Assembly (NCBI GenBank): GCA_009774585.1
Contig: VSOA01000100.1
Span: 1 to 11,551 of the forward strand
Length of the DNA: 11,551 nucleotides
From: Lachnospiraceae bacterium
GTDB taxonomy: Bacteria; Bacillota; Clostridia; Lachnospirales; Lachnospiraceae
Reading direction: 5' to 3'
Below, in pieces: positions 2,827 to 10,894 of this stretch (position 1 is the first letter of the stretch; every line of letters begins with the position of its first letter). The notes beneath the pieces were generated by a model, which saw nothing but the letters and a program-made list of their open reading frames with translations, ran no database searches and had not been told where the DNA came from. The position numbers were made by a program, and so were the translations under genes.

Positions 2827-5721
2827 ATGGCATATGTAAATATGACGAAAGATTTCTCTGAGGTCAGAAAAACCATACCGGGAATCAACCTTACAAAAAG
2901 ACAGCTCGTTGCATTTGCAGTCGGAGTCCTGACTGGGACTCCGGTGTTTCTGGTGATGCGCTTCCTGCTGCACATGGAAGTGACAGCCGCGGTCATGGGA
3001 CTGGGAGTCGCGGCAGCGCCGGCAGTCTTCTGTATCATGTACCAGAGCAACGGCATGGGGATGGAGAAATATTTCAAATTTTTCTATGAGACACATTTTA
3101 TCAGAAATACAGACAGACCATACCAGACAAGCAATCTGTATGTATTAATGGAACAGGAGGAAGAACTGCAAAAGGAGGTGGAAAGAATCGTGTTCCAAGG
3201 TAAATCAAAGGAAGAAATAGCACGGATCAGGGCATCCGGAGAAACAAGCGAGGTAAAAATCGGTAAGAAGAGGATCGTCATACCGATGCAGGGACCCATA
3301 GACCCGAAGATAAAGAAAGAACTGGAGAAAGCAGTCAGGAAAGCAAAAATCAAAGGCGAGATACCGGAAACGGCACAGGATACCATCCCTTATAAGATAC
3401 CTTATGAGGATGGCATCTTTGAGTCAGCGGACGGATATTTTACACAGACCATAGCATTTGAGGATATCACATACCAGCTCCTTGATAATGACCCGAAGAA
3501 TATCCTATTTGAACGCTGGTGTACGCTGCTCAATTATTTTAATCCGGAAATCCATTTCCAGTTCTGCTACGGAAACATGGAAATGGATCAGGAGGAGTAC
3601 GCAAAGGACTTTATCATACCGCATCAGGAAGACGCCCATGATGTTGTCCGGAAAGAATATTCCGACATGCTGGTGAACCAGTTCGCAAAGGGAACAAACA
3701 ACCTGAAAAAAGAGCGTTATCTGACATACGGCATCCATGCCAAAGATTATAAAAATGCAAAACTGAAGCTTTCCAAGATCAGCAAGCAGATTGAAAAATA
3801 CCTGCATAAATTTAACAGCAGATCCAAAGTACTGAACGGCTATGAACGTCTGGAACTCCTGTTCCGCATTTTTCATCCTGCTACCAAGGAAAAACTCATG
3901 TGGAACTGGGACATGCCGATCAAGACCGGGCTTTCCAGTAAGGATTTCATCGCCCCGTCCAGCTTTTCCTTTAAATCCGGACCGGAGCTGAACGCCACGA
4001 AGTATTTCCGGGTAGGTGACAGGGTGGGAGCGGTCAGTTACCTGCAGGTGTATGCATCAGACATGGAAGACCGTATCATCGCGGACATGCTCGGTATCGG
4101 CAGCAACATATGGATCTCCATACATGCGGATGCCATGAGCAGGAAGGAAGCGCTGGATTATGCCAAAGGAAACCTGACAGACATACAGGCGATGGTCATC
4201 ACGAACCAGAAGAATGCCGTGCGGAGCGGTTTTGACATGGACATCCTGCCACCGGAACTGGAAACATACAAAGAAGCCGGGGATAAGCTGTACCGGGATA
4301 TCCAGCGTAAGAATGAGCAGATGTACCATACAACGATCACCGTGGTGCAGACAGCAGCTACCCGCAAAGAACTGGAAGAGAATATATTTGAATTAAACGG
4401 TATCTTATCTGCATACCAGTGTACGCTGCTTAGGCTTGACAACAGACAGGAGCAGGGATATGTGTCAGCACTGCCGCTGGGAAACAACAGCATCGAATCA
4501 AAGAGGACATTTACGACGACAGACATGGCAATCTTCATCCCGTTCACCACAAAAGAACTTTATACCAATAAGGGGCAGTATTACGGAATGAACAGCTTAA
4601 GTAATAATGTCATTATTGTAGACCGTAAAAGCCTGGTCAATCCAAACGGGCTGGTCTTTGGTATGCCGGGGTTCGGCAAGACGTTTTTCGTAAAGAGGGA
4701 GATCCTTGACATGTTCTTAAAGACAAAGGATGACAGACTCATCATCGATCCGGAGGGAGAATATAAGTGGCTGGTAAGGGTATTTAAAGGGCAGGTCATC
4801 AAAATCGCATTAAACTCCAAGGTGCATATCAATCCGATGGAAATCAACCTCACGGCACAGAATGACATGGATAAAGATTATGATCCGGTCGCTGCCAAAT
4901 GTAACTTTGTTGTTTCAATGTGCGAACTGATCTTAGGGAACAATGCAGCACTCGGGAAAAAAGAGACGGCAGTCATTGATGCAGCATGTAAAAATATCTA
5001 TTACCGCTATGCAGAGAATCCGGCGCCGGAGAATATGCCAGTTTTGGAAGATTTATACAATGAACTGCGGACCATGCCAAGCGAAATGCATGATATCGGC
5101 ATGAATTTATCCATCGCATTATCAAGATATGTATCAGGATCCCTGTCGTATTTTAATAACCGTTCCAATGTTGACATCAATGCGAGACTCGTGTGTTTCG
5201 ATCTGAAAGACATGGATGCGAACCAGAGAGACCTGACCATGCTGATCATACAGGATGCCATATGGAACCGTGTCACGGTCAACCGGAGCAGGGGTAAATG
5301 GACATGGGTAGATATTGACGAATTTCATCTCCTCCTGCGCAGTCCTATCACGGCGGCTTATTCGGTAGAAATATGGAAACGTTTCAGAAAGTGGGGCGGC
5401 ATCCCGACAGGAATCACACAGAATATCAAGGATCTCTTCCGTTCACCGGAAATACAGAACATCCTTGATACAACGAACTTTATCGCCATGTTAAATCAGG
5501 CAGGCGATGATGCACGTCTTCTGGCAGACCATCTGGAATTGTCGGATGAGGAAGAAAACTATATCAAGTCTGGGGAACCGGGCAAAGGACTTTTGTGGAT
5601 AGAGCAGGCAAAAGTACCGTTTGAAGATAACTTCCCTAAAAACACGATCTGTTATAAAGTCATGACGACCAAGCCGGGTGAAGCGATACGCAGCAGAAAA
5701 AAGAAACAGAGGATTTCATAA
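2827..5721 (+). CDS. PrgI-VirB4 fusion, conjugation ATPase (CD1110-like)
   Basis: The energising ATPase of the mating channel, 964 residues. Residues ~1-113 (MAYVNMTKDFSEVRK..., two membrane segments at about 27-47 and 52-72, then RPYQTSNLY) form a PrgI domain, normally a separate ~110-130-residue protein. A charged linker (~114-165) leads to a VirB4 domain starting near IKKELEKAVRKAKIKGE. Walker A is GMPGFGKT at 612-619; the family segment IIDPEGEY ends near 646; Walker B is WTWVDIDEFH, with DIDE at 829-832; the GITQN sensor segment is at 862-866. All key ATPase residues are present. The ribosome site is AAGGAAGG before ATG 2827. Joining PrgI to VirB4 parallels known VirB3-VirB4 fusions in Gram-negative systems, consistent with PrgI doing the VirB3 job. 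The downstream gene follows after 23 nt. Confidence 0.93.
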   Translation: MAYVNMTKDFSEVRKTIPGINLTKRQLVAFAVGVLTGTPVFLVMRFLLHMEVTAAVMGLGVAAAPAVFCIMYQSNGMGMEKYFKFFYETHFIRNTDRPYQTSNLYVLMEQEEELQKEVERIVFQGKSKEEIARIRASGETSEVKIGKKRIVIPMQGPIDPKIKKELEKAVRKAKIKGEIPETAQDTIPYKIPYEDGIFESADGYFTQTIAFEDITYQLLDNDPKNILFERWCTLLNYFNPEIHFQFCYGNMEMDQEEYAKDFIIPHQEDAHDVVRKEYSDMLVNQFAKGTNNLKKERYLTYGIHAKDYKNAKLKLSKISKQIEKYLHKFNSRSKVLNGYERLELLFRIFHPATKEKLMWNWDMPIKTGLSSKDFIAPSSFSFKSGPELNATKYFRVGDRVGAVSYLQVYASDMEDRIIADMLGIGSNIWISIHADAMSRKEALDYAKGNLTDIQAMVITNQKNAVRSGFDMDILPPELETYKEAGDKLYRDIQRKNEQMYHTTITVVQTAATRKELEENIFELNGILSAYQCTLLRLDNRQEQGYVSALPLGNNSIESKRTFTTTDMAIFIPFTTKELYTNKGQYYGMNSLSNNVIIVDRKSLVNPNGLVFGMPGFGKTFFVKREILDMFLKTKDDRLIIDPEGEYKWLVRVFKGQVIKIALNSKVHINPMEINLTAQNDMDKDYDPVAAKCNFVVSMCELILGNNAALGKKETAVIDAACKNIYYRYAENPAPENMPVLEDLYNELRTMPSEMHDIGMNLSIALSRYVSGSLSYFNNRSNVDINARLVCFDLKDMDANQRDLTMLIIQDAIWNRVTVNRSRGKWTWVDIDEFHLLLRSPITAAYSVEIWKRFRKWGGIPTGITQNIKDLFRSPEIQNILDTTNFIAMLNQAGDDARLLADHLELSDEEENYIKSGEPGKGLLWIEQAKVPFEDNFPKNTICYKVMTTKPGEAIRSRKKKQRIS

Positions 5722-5744
5722 ATGACAGGTAAGGAGCGAAGTAT

Positions 5745-7958
5745 ATGAGCCAGTCACAAGAATTTCGGGCAAATCCTGAAGAAGCAGTCGTCAAGAAAGC
5801 GGTGAAAGTAACAGATGAAAACCTAGAACTTACCCATAGCAACAGTAACCAGCAGATGCGTAACAGTACAGTGTCAGATGCTGTATATACTGCCTATGAT
5901 GCAGTAAACATGCATAAGTCCTATCAAAGAAACTTTAAGTCATTCAATGAAGAACAACATCGATACGAAGAGCAGGCTTATACATCGGAGCAGCCGCAAC
6001 AGCCAGTCAACCCGGCACAGACACCCTCGGTATCGCCAGCACCGGTACAGCAATCAGAAAACAGCACGGATCCACCGCAGGCAGAACCATTGTATGGAGG
6101 GATTCCGCCAGACTGGAAATCACCGGTAGTAAGGGAACTGGAAGGAAAGCGCGATCCATTTCGAAATACACTTTCCCTCGGGCAGGCTGAGACACCAGCA
6201 TTACAAGTGAATACTTATGCATTGCAGAAAAATAAAGAATTGCAGAAGAAGCTGGAAAGTAAACGTGAGGACGTGCAGCGTGGGTATACAAGATTTTCAT
6301 TAAAATATGGAGAGAAAGAACTATCCACAACACCAAAAGTTAAATTTAATTATTTTGGCAGACTGAACATATCCAGTGGAAAAGAACATGAACTTGCACA
6401 TATAGGACGTCTGAAATATTCCGGAGAAGTACGCCGGGAGAAGATGACACGTACAGATTACTGGATAAGACAGAAAAAAATAGATGAGAAGAGATTCAAG
6501 CGAAGAGTAACGGGACGGCTACTGTTCCGGGAGAGCAAGGCGGTGGTTGAAGATGAGGATCTGGCGGAAGATGATACTGTCAGACGAATGAAGCGTATCG
6601 TGCGTAACAGCGGAGGAATGGCAGCAACAGCTACAAGAAGAAATGTCCGGAGGGTAAGGCTGCAAAATAATGTTTATTACAGATGGGAACTTGCACACCA
6701 GCATGAGCAGGTCCTGAAGGACAAGCGGACGAAGCTGCTGACGGATGCGAAGCGTAAAGAACAAAAGAAAGCACTGAGGGAAGCGAAGACCCGTGAACAG
6801 AAGCGGAAACTAAAGAAACAGATGGTGCAGCAGAGGGCAAGAGAAGAAGGCAATTTTATCAGGCGGACAAGACAGAACCGTCTGGTCAGGCAAAGGGCAA
6901 AGGATTACCGCAGGAAAGTAAGGAAGAGGACACTGACGACCGTATTTTCATTAGCCGGAATCATTTTGTTCTTCCTGCTCCTCCTTATGGTACTGTTTTT
7001 AGTACTCGTTGCCATGTTTGCAGGCGGTTCAGATTTTTATGCTGCGACGGTGACACAGAATGATTATTCCACCATCACAGAGGCAACAGAATATTTCCGG
7101 AAGCTGGAAACAGATCTGGATGAATATCTGAATGGGGACAGAGATGCACTGGAAGCGGAGATCGAAGCGGAATATGGGGATGAAATCTATGAATACATAT
7201 ACGAACTGGCAGATTTTGGATTCAGTGCAAATACGCTGATCGCATATCTGTCTGCCATGTATGGCTCTTTTACGCTGGAAGACATCAAAGAGGAACTGGA
7301 ATCCATATTTGAAGAAATGTATACCCTGACCATCGAGGTGAAGGTGGAAGACCGTGAGATAAGCAGTTATGATCCGGCAACCGGAGAATGGGAGACTGTA
7401 ACTGAGCCGAAAAACATCTGTTATATTATCCTTGAAAAGAAGGAACTGGAAGAAATCGTGGATGAAAGACTTCCGGAGGACGCAAGATTCCAGTATGACG
7501 GCTATAAACTGGCGACCGGAGGGCAACAGGTGTATGCACCGGTAATGAGGGAAGACTGGACCAACCTGATATCATCAAATTTCGGCGACCGGATCCATCC
7601 CATCACCAAAGAGAGGACAACGCATAACGGGGTTGACATCGCGGTTCCTACCGGAACGAAAATCTATACGCCGGTAAGAGGAACGGTCATACTCGCAGCA
7701 TATTCCAACAGTGCCGGAAACTGGGTCAAAGTACAGACAGATACCGGATGGACAGTCGTCATGATGCATATGGACAGTCTTGCCGTATCAGCAGGACAGA
7801 AAGTAGAGCAGGGTGATTTCTTAGGATTCAGTGGTAATACTGGTAATTCAACCGGACCACATCTGCATCTGGAGGTACGTAATCCGGATTACGAAGCAAT
7901 TAACCCGATATTCATTATTCCGCAGACATGTGCGGGAATAAAAGAAACTGAGGAGTAA
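5745..7958 (+). CDS. Membrane-anchored M23 peptidoglycan hydrolase (CD1108-like)
   Basis: A 737-residue VirB1-like cell-wall enzyme that probably opens peptidoglycan for the mating channel. Residues 1-~200 are polar, with a Pro/Gln-rich stretch; ~200-398 is strongly Lys/Arg rich and probably coiled. One membrane segment (~400-427) puts the N-terminal half in the cytoplasm and the rest outside. Residues ~440-560 are acidic and match the middle part of CD1108-type proteins. The C-terminal LytM/M23 domain (~605-720) carries the zinc-site residues H627 and D631 (HNGVD) and the H706-L-H708 pair, so it should be active. AAGGAG (5731-5736) precedes ATG 5745, 23 nt after virB4. Many relatives carry other wall-hydrolase domains at this operon position; here it is M23. 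The long basic cytoplasmic half may contact DNA or the ATPases (inference). Confidence 0.88.
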   Translation: MSQSQEFRANPEEAVVKKAVKVTDENLELTHSNSNQQMRNSTVSDAVYTAYDAVNMHKSYQRNFKSFNEEQHRYEEQAYTSEQPQQPVNPAQTPSVSPAPVQQSENSTDPPQAEPLYGGIPPDWKSPVVRELEGKRDPFRNTLSLGQAETPALQVNTYALQKNKELQKKLESKREDVQRGYTRFSLKYGEKELSTTPKVKFNYFGRLNISSGKEHELAHIGRLKYSGEVRREKMTRTDYWIRQKKIDEKRFKRRVTGRLLFRESKAVVEDEDLAEDDTVRRMKRIVRNSGGMAATATRRNVRRVRLQNNVYYRWELAHQHEQVLKDKRTKLLTDAKRKEQKKALREAKTREQKRKLKKQMVQQRAREEGNFIRRTRQNRLVRQRAKDYRRKVRKRTLTTVFSLAGIILFFLLLLMVLFLVLVAMFAGGSDFYAATVTQNDYSTITEATEYFRKLETDLDEYLNGDRDALEAEIEAEYGDEIYEYIYELADFGFSANTLIAYLSAMYGSFTLEDIKEELESIFEEMYTLTIEVKVEDREISSYDPATGEWETVTEPKNICYIILEKKELEEIVDERLPEDARFQYDGYKLATGGQQVYAPVMREDWTNLISSNFGDRIHPITKERTTHNGVDIAVPTGTKIYTPVRGTVILAAYSNSAGNWVKVQTDTGWTVVMMHMDSLAVSAGQKVEQGDFLGFSGNTGNSTGPHLHLEVRNPDYEAINPIFIIPQTCAGIKETEE

Positions 7959-7969
7959 AAAGAGTAGAA

Positions 7970-8260
7970 ATGAAAACAATCGAACAGCTTGAAAAAGCAT
8001 ATCAAAAAGAAATGGAATTATCAGAAAAACATAAAAAAGCCGCAATGGATATCAAAAAGCAGATGGAACACCAGCGTAATAATGGATATATCCAGAAGAT
8101 AAGCGTTATGAACATGACCGGGGCAGAACATGATAAATTCATGAGACTCCTTGCCGGTGGGAAAAAATCTGTGATGGAAGCGGCAGAAATCGTGTTAAAG
8201 GAATCGGAGAAGGGCGGTGATACAATTGACACACAACCTAGACCTAAAGAAACTGAATAG
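7970..8260 (+). CDS. DUF4315 family small coiled-coil protein
   Basis: A 96-residue hydrophilic protein. Residues 1-~40 are a charged heptad-like helix (EQLEKAYQKEMELSEKHKKA), followed by a short segment, YIQKISVMNMTGAEHDKFMRLL, and a charged tail. Size, layout and the position between the wall hydrolase and the surface proteins match DUF4315, a family found in Firmicutes ICE operons. Function is unknown. It starts 11 nt after the M23 stop, and the GAGGAG there overlaps the end of that gene. Its last 35 nt overlap the next gene, which suggests translational coupling. No membrane segment or signal peptide is seen, so it is probably cytoplasmic. Confidence 0.8.
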   Translation: MKTIEQLEKAYQKEMELSEKHKKAAMDIKKQMEHQRNNGYIQKISVMNMTGAEHDKFMRLLAGGKKSVMEAAEIVLKESEKGGDTIDTQPRPKETE

Positions 8261-9827
8261 GGCATTTCTTGTATTTTTAAAATGCCGTATCAGGCGGTAT
8301 CGGACAAAGAGATATAAAGCAGGAATTGCCATAGTGCTTACTTTATTGATTGGAACATGTGCGCTGACTACATACTATGTCGGTATCGGGGAGAGTGGTA
8401 TCGATATGATGGTTGCTGCACGGCATCCGGTAATCGTAAATGCAGCGGAACCGGAAATAAAGACAGAGCCAACGCTTATAATGGAAGATGAAAACATGGA
8501 ATCACAAATCCAGTATAAGGCAGAAGGGAAAAAATATGCGACGTCGCATAAAGAGATCCGTGAAGAATATGCGATATCGCATAGAAATGAGGAATCAGAT
8601 TTGGAACCGTTAACAGAATCCCCGCTTCCCTTATCGGATATTTATGCTGAACCGGATTCTTTGGCAGCATTTAAATGTTATTATCCGGATGCACTGGATT
8701 ATACTTGGGAAATATATGACCAGTCGACAGATACATGGAAACGGGCAGAGGATGCGGAGGTCATGGAAATTATGGATGAACTTTACAGACGGGTTTCCAC
8801 CTTTCTTGTGCCGGCAGATAAAAAATACGGAAACCGGACAATACGATGCAGGGCAGAACTGCAAACGCAGGATGATATTCTGAGCACAGCTACATTACAT
8901 ATTCTGCCCGCCATCAAAGAAATTACTGCGGAAGAGTATATTTCTGATGCCGGAAAGTATTTAAGTGCCAGAGAGATACCCCTGCAGGTAAGATATCAGG
9001 ATGGAAGTGAAGACACTGTCACAGGACTCAATGGTCTGTATTTTTTAGAAAAAGAAGAGACATCAGAGAAAGAGACGACAGATTCCGGGAGCCTGACAGA
9101 AACCATAACGACAGTGATCACTGCCTGCGATTACGCTTATCTATGCGGTGATACGGAAGGAACCTTACGGTATCAAAGTAAGGCAGGGAATATCGATATA
9201 CCGATCAGACTGATCGGCGAAGATAAAATCCCTCCGGAAATCAAAGAAGTATCAATCAGTGATTTTGAAATCAGCACGGTTGACCAGCCGGTGCCGGTAA
9301 CTGTAACCATCATGGCAGAAGATAATGTTACCGCATATCCGAACCTGCAATATGCTTTTTTCCCGGAAGGGGACGAAGTACCAGATGAAGCATGGTCGGA
9401 CCAGTCTGTTATCACCACAGATATTACGCAGAATGGAAAATGGATAGCATACTGTAGGGATGAAAGTGGAAATACAGCGCAGGAGGAGAAAGAGATTGTC
9501 GCAGTTGATAATAAAGCACCGGTTGTAACCTTGTCGTTAGAAAATGAAGCATGGTGTACTGAGAATAAAATCCTTGTAGATGCTAAGGACGGGTTATCTG
9601 TAGAGTACTGTTATAGCTGCCCGCAGACGGGAGAAGACAGCGGATGGTGCACAAAAGATGAATTTGCTGTCAGTAAAAACGGGACATGGATAGTCAAGGT
9701 GAGGGACGCGGTCGGAAATATGACGGAAGAGGAAATCACCATTGACAACATAGACAATCAGGCGCCCGTCATAAGGGGAATTACAGAGAAAAAGGGAATA
9801 GAAGAGGAGAAAATAACTGATGAATAA
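8226..9827 (+). CDS. Membrane-anchored surface protein with Ig-like domains
   Basis: A 533-residue protein with a basic cytoplasmic N-terminus, one membrane segment (~33-55) and a long outer part. A linker (~75-125) holds YATSH (104-108) and YAISH (115-119). Next comes an Ig-like domain with C151, W161 and C208 in the classic Cys-Trp-Cys pattern, then a Big-like stretch, then two tandem repeats opening with DKIPPEI (333), DNKAPVV (428) and DNQAPVI (510), each ending in NG(K/T)W...RD..GN. I chose TTG 8226 over the in-frame GTG 8217 because GTG lies inside the ribosome site AAGGGCGGTGAT. The start overlaps DUF4315 by 35 nt, and the stop overlaps the next gene by 8 nt. Nine outer cysteines are unusual for this group. 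It may act as an adhesin or contact factor in mating; no exact family is recognised. Confidence 0.75.
   Translation: MTHNLDLKKLNRAFLVFLKCRIRRYRTKRYKAGIAIVLTLLIGTCALTTYYVGIGESGIDMMVAARHPVIVNAAEPEIKTEPTLIMEDENMESQIQYKAEGKKYATSHKEIREEYAISHRNEESDLEPLTESPLPLSDIYAEPDSLAAFKCYYPDALDYTWEIYDQSTDTWKRAEDAEVMEIMDELYRRVSTFLVPADKKYGNRTIRCRAELQTQDDILSTATLHILPAIKEITAEEYISDAGKYLSAREIPLQVRYQDGSEDTVTGLNGLYFLEKEETSEKETTDSGSLTETITTVITACDYAYLCGDTEGTLRYQSKAGNIDIPIRLIGEDKIPPEIKEVSISDFEISTVDQPVPVTVTIMAEDNVTAYPNLQYAFFPEGDEVPDEAWSDQSVITTDITQNGKWIAYCRDESGNTAQEEKEIVAVDNKAPVVTLSLENEAWCTENKILVDAKDGLSVEYCYSCPQTGEDSGWCTKDEFAVSKNGTWIVKVRDAVGNMTEEEITIDNIDNQAPVIRGITEKKGIEEEKITDE
8535..8550. repeat. 16-bp palindrome, in-frame YATSH copy 3
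   Basis: TATGCGACGTCGCATA within the Ig-like protein gene, read in frame as TAT GCG ACG TCG CAT (YATSH), in the linker after the membrane segment. Confidence 0.9.
8568..8583. repeat. 16-bp variant palindrome, in-frame YAISH copy 4
   Basis: TATGCGATATCGCATA, 17 bp after copy 3. The centre is changed from CG to TA, yet the sequence is still a perfect palindrome. It is read in the same frame as YAISH. Two compensating changes at the centre suggest that symmetry itself is kept. Confidence 0.85.
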
Positions 9828-10893
9828 GAAAACTTCAAATATCATCATGACGCTGGTCTGTATGACTGGCTGTTTTATGTTCCGGATGCCGGTATATGCA
9901 TCTGATGGACAGGAATACATTACCATTTCAGTAGATGCAGTAGATGAAAACGGCAACCTGAAGTATGCACTTGATACGGACGACCCATCGGCGTTCACTG
10001 ATTCGAATGAAATTGTTATACCGACGGGAACGTCCCATACGATCTATGTCAAGGATGCTGCCGGTAATGTATCTTCACAGACTTATCCGGCAGAGGCAGA
10101 TGACGATCAATATATTTCAACGGACATAACTGATGATGAGGACGAACAAAGAATCAATATCAATCTGGAACTGGGAGGTGACGCGGCGGAACAGGAAGAT
10201 TATGAAATAACAGATACCACGGCGGAACCGGGTACTGCTTCCGTTTCGTCTAAAACCAAAACAGACGGTTCTGACAGTGCAGACAAAGTTTTTTACAATT
10301 TTACAACAAAGGAAGGGGAAACTCTTTATCTTGTCATAGACCAAGCCCGGGGAACAGACAATGTCTATCTGCTGGACACTGTATCATTAGGGGATCTGAA
10401 AGTCATGGCGGATGGACAGACATCATCTTACGGGGCAGATGAAGAGGGAGAAGATAACCTCTTATCTGCATTGACGTCTTCCACGAATGACGAAGAAGAC
10501 ATCATCAGCGAACAGAATACGAAGAAATCCGGACGTTCACCCCTAAACAGTAATGTAGTAATCGTACTGATATTTGCCGTAGTCGGTGGCGGCGCCTACT
10601 ATTACCTGAAGGTATACAAGAACAAGAAAGATGAAGCCATGGACGCCATGGATGCCATGGACATGGATGAATTTGAACCGGAGGAAGAAGAGGAGGATCT
10701 TGAATTTGATTATGATGATGCGGAAAAAGAGAGATATCTGGATGAACTGATCAATGAAGATGACTCCCTCTATGATACAGACCCGGAAGAATATGCGACG
10801 TCGCATATTGATGAAGAAGATTATGATGTCGGAATAGAACTGGATGATGATGAACCAGACATCAATGAAGATGATGAAGAAGCGGAGGAATAA
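9820..10893 (+). CDS. DUF4366 (CD1107-like) secreted, membrane-anchored protein
   Basis: A 357-residue envelope protein. A signal peptide (1-27, ending VYA before SDGQ) is followed by an Ig-like repeat (~28-95, ending VKDAAGNVSS) like those of the upstream protein, then an acidic region. The DUF4366 core is at ~157-195 (FYNFTTKEGETLYLVIDQ...DNVYLLDTV), then a membrane segment (~246-268, with VVGGGAYYYL) and basic KVYKNKKDE. The ~85-residue tail after the membrane is extremely acidic, holds three AMD repeats (273-281) and YATSH (325-329), and should face the cytoplasm. The start overlaps the upstream stop by 8 nt; GAGGAG precedes it. CD1107-type proteins are standard members of these operons with unknown role. 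The shared Ig repeat suggests that the two proteins act together at the surface. Confidence 0.85.
   Translation: MNKKTSNIIMTLVCMTGCFMFRMPVYASDGQEYITISVDAVDENGNLKYALDTDDPSAFTDSNEIVIPTGTSHTIYVKDAAGNVSSQTYPAEADDDQYISTDITDDEDEQRININLELGGDAAEQEDYEITDTTAEPGTASVSSKTKTDGSDSADKVFYNFTTKEGETLYLVIDQARGTDNVYLLDTVSLGDLKVMADGQTSSYGADEEGEDNLLSALTSSTNDEEDIISEQNTKKSGRSPLNSNVVIVLIFAVVGGGAYYYLKVYKNKKDEAMDAMDAMDMDEFEPEEEEEDLEFDYDDAEKERYLDELINEDDSLYDTDPEEYATSHIDEEDYDVGIELDDDEPDINEDDEEAEE
10636..10662 (+). repeat. three tandem 9-bp repeats (AMD)
   Basis: GCCATGGAC, GCCATGGAT and GCCATGGAC in tandem, encoding AMD three times just after the membrane segment of the DUF4366 protein. The unit keeps the reading frame, so copy number could vary without harm. 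Confidence 0.8.
10790..10809. repeat. 20-bp perfect palindrome, in-frame YATSH copy 5
   Basis: AATATGCGACGTCGCATATT in the acidic tail of the DUF4366 protein, read in the same frame as the other coding copies to give EYATSHI. Confidence 0.9.
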
Positions 10894-10894
10894 C

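Noticed and set aside
2524..3096. Minus-strand ORF of 190 codons
   Set aside because: It spans the antitoxin RNA, terminators and the virB4 start; no ribosome site, no family resemblance, His/Cys-rich shadow composition.
7029..7526. Minus-strand ORF of 165 codons inside the M23 gene
   Set aside because: Mirror of a real, motif-bearing gene; composition is that of an antisense frame and no ribosome site precedes it.
8535..8583. CRISPR-like array from the two close palindromes
   Set aside because: Only two short units, inside a coding frame, with one short 17-bp gap; no array and no cas genes.
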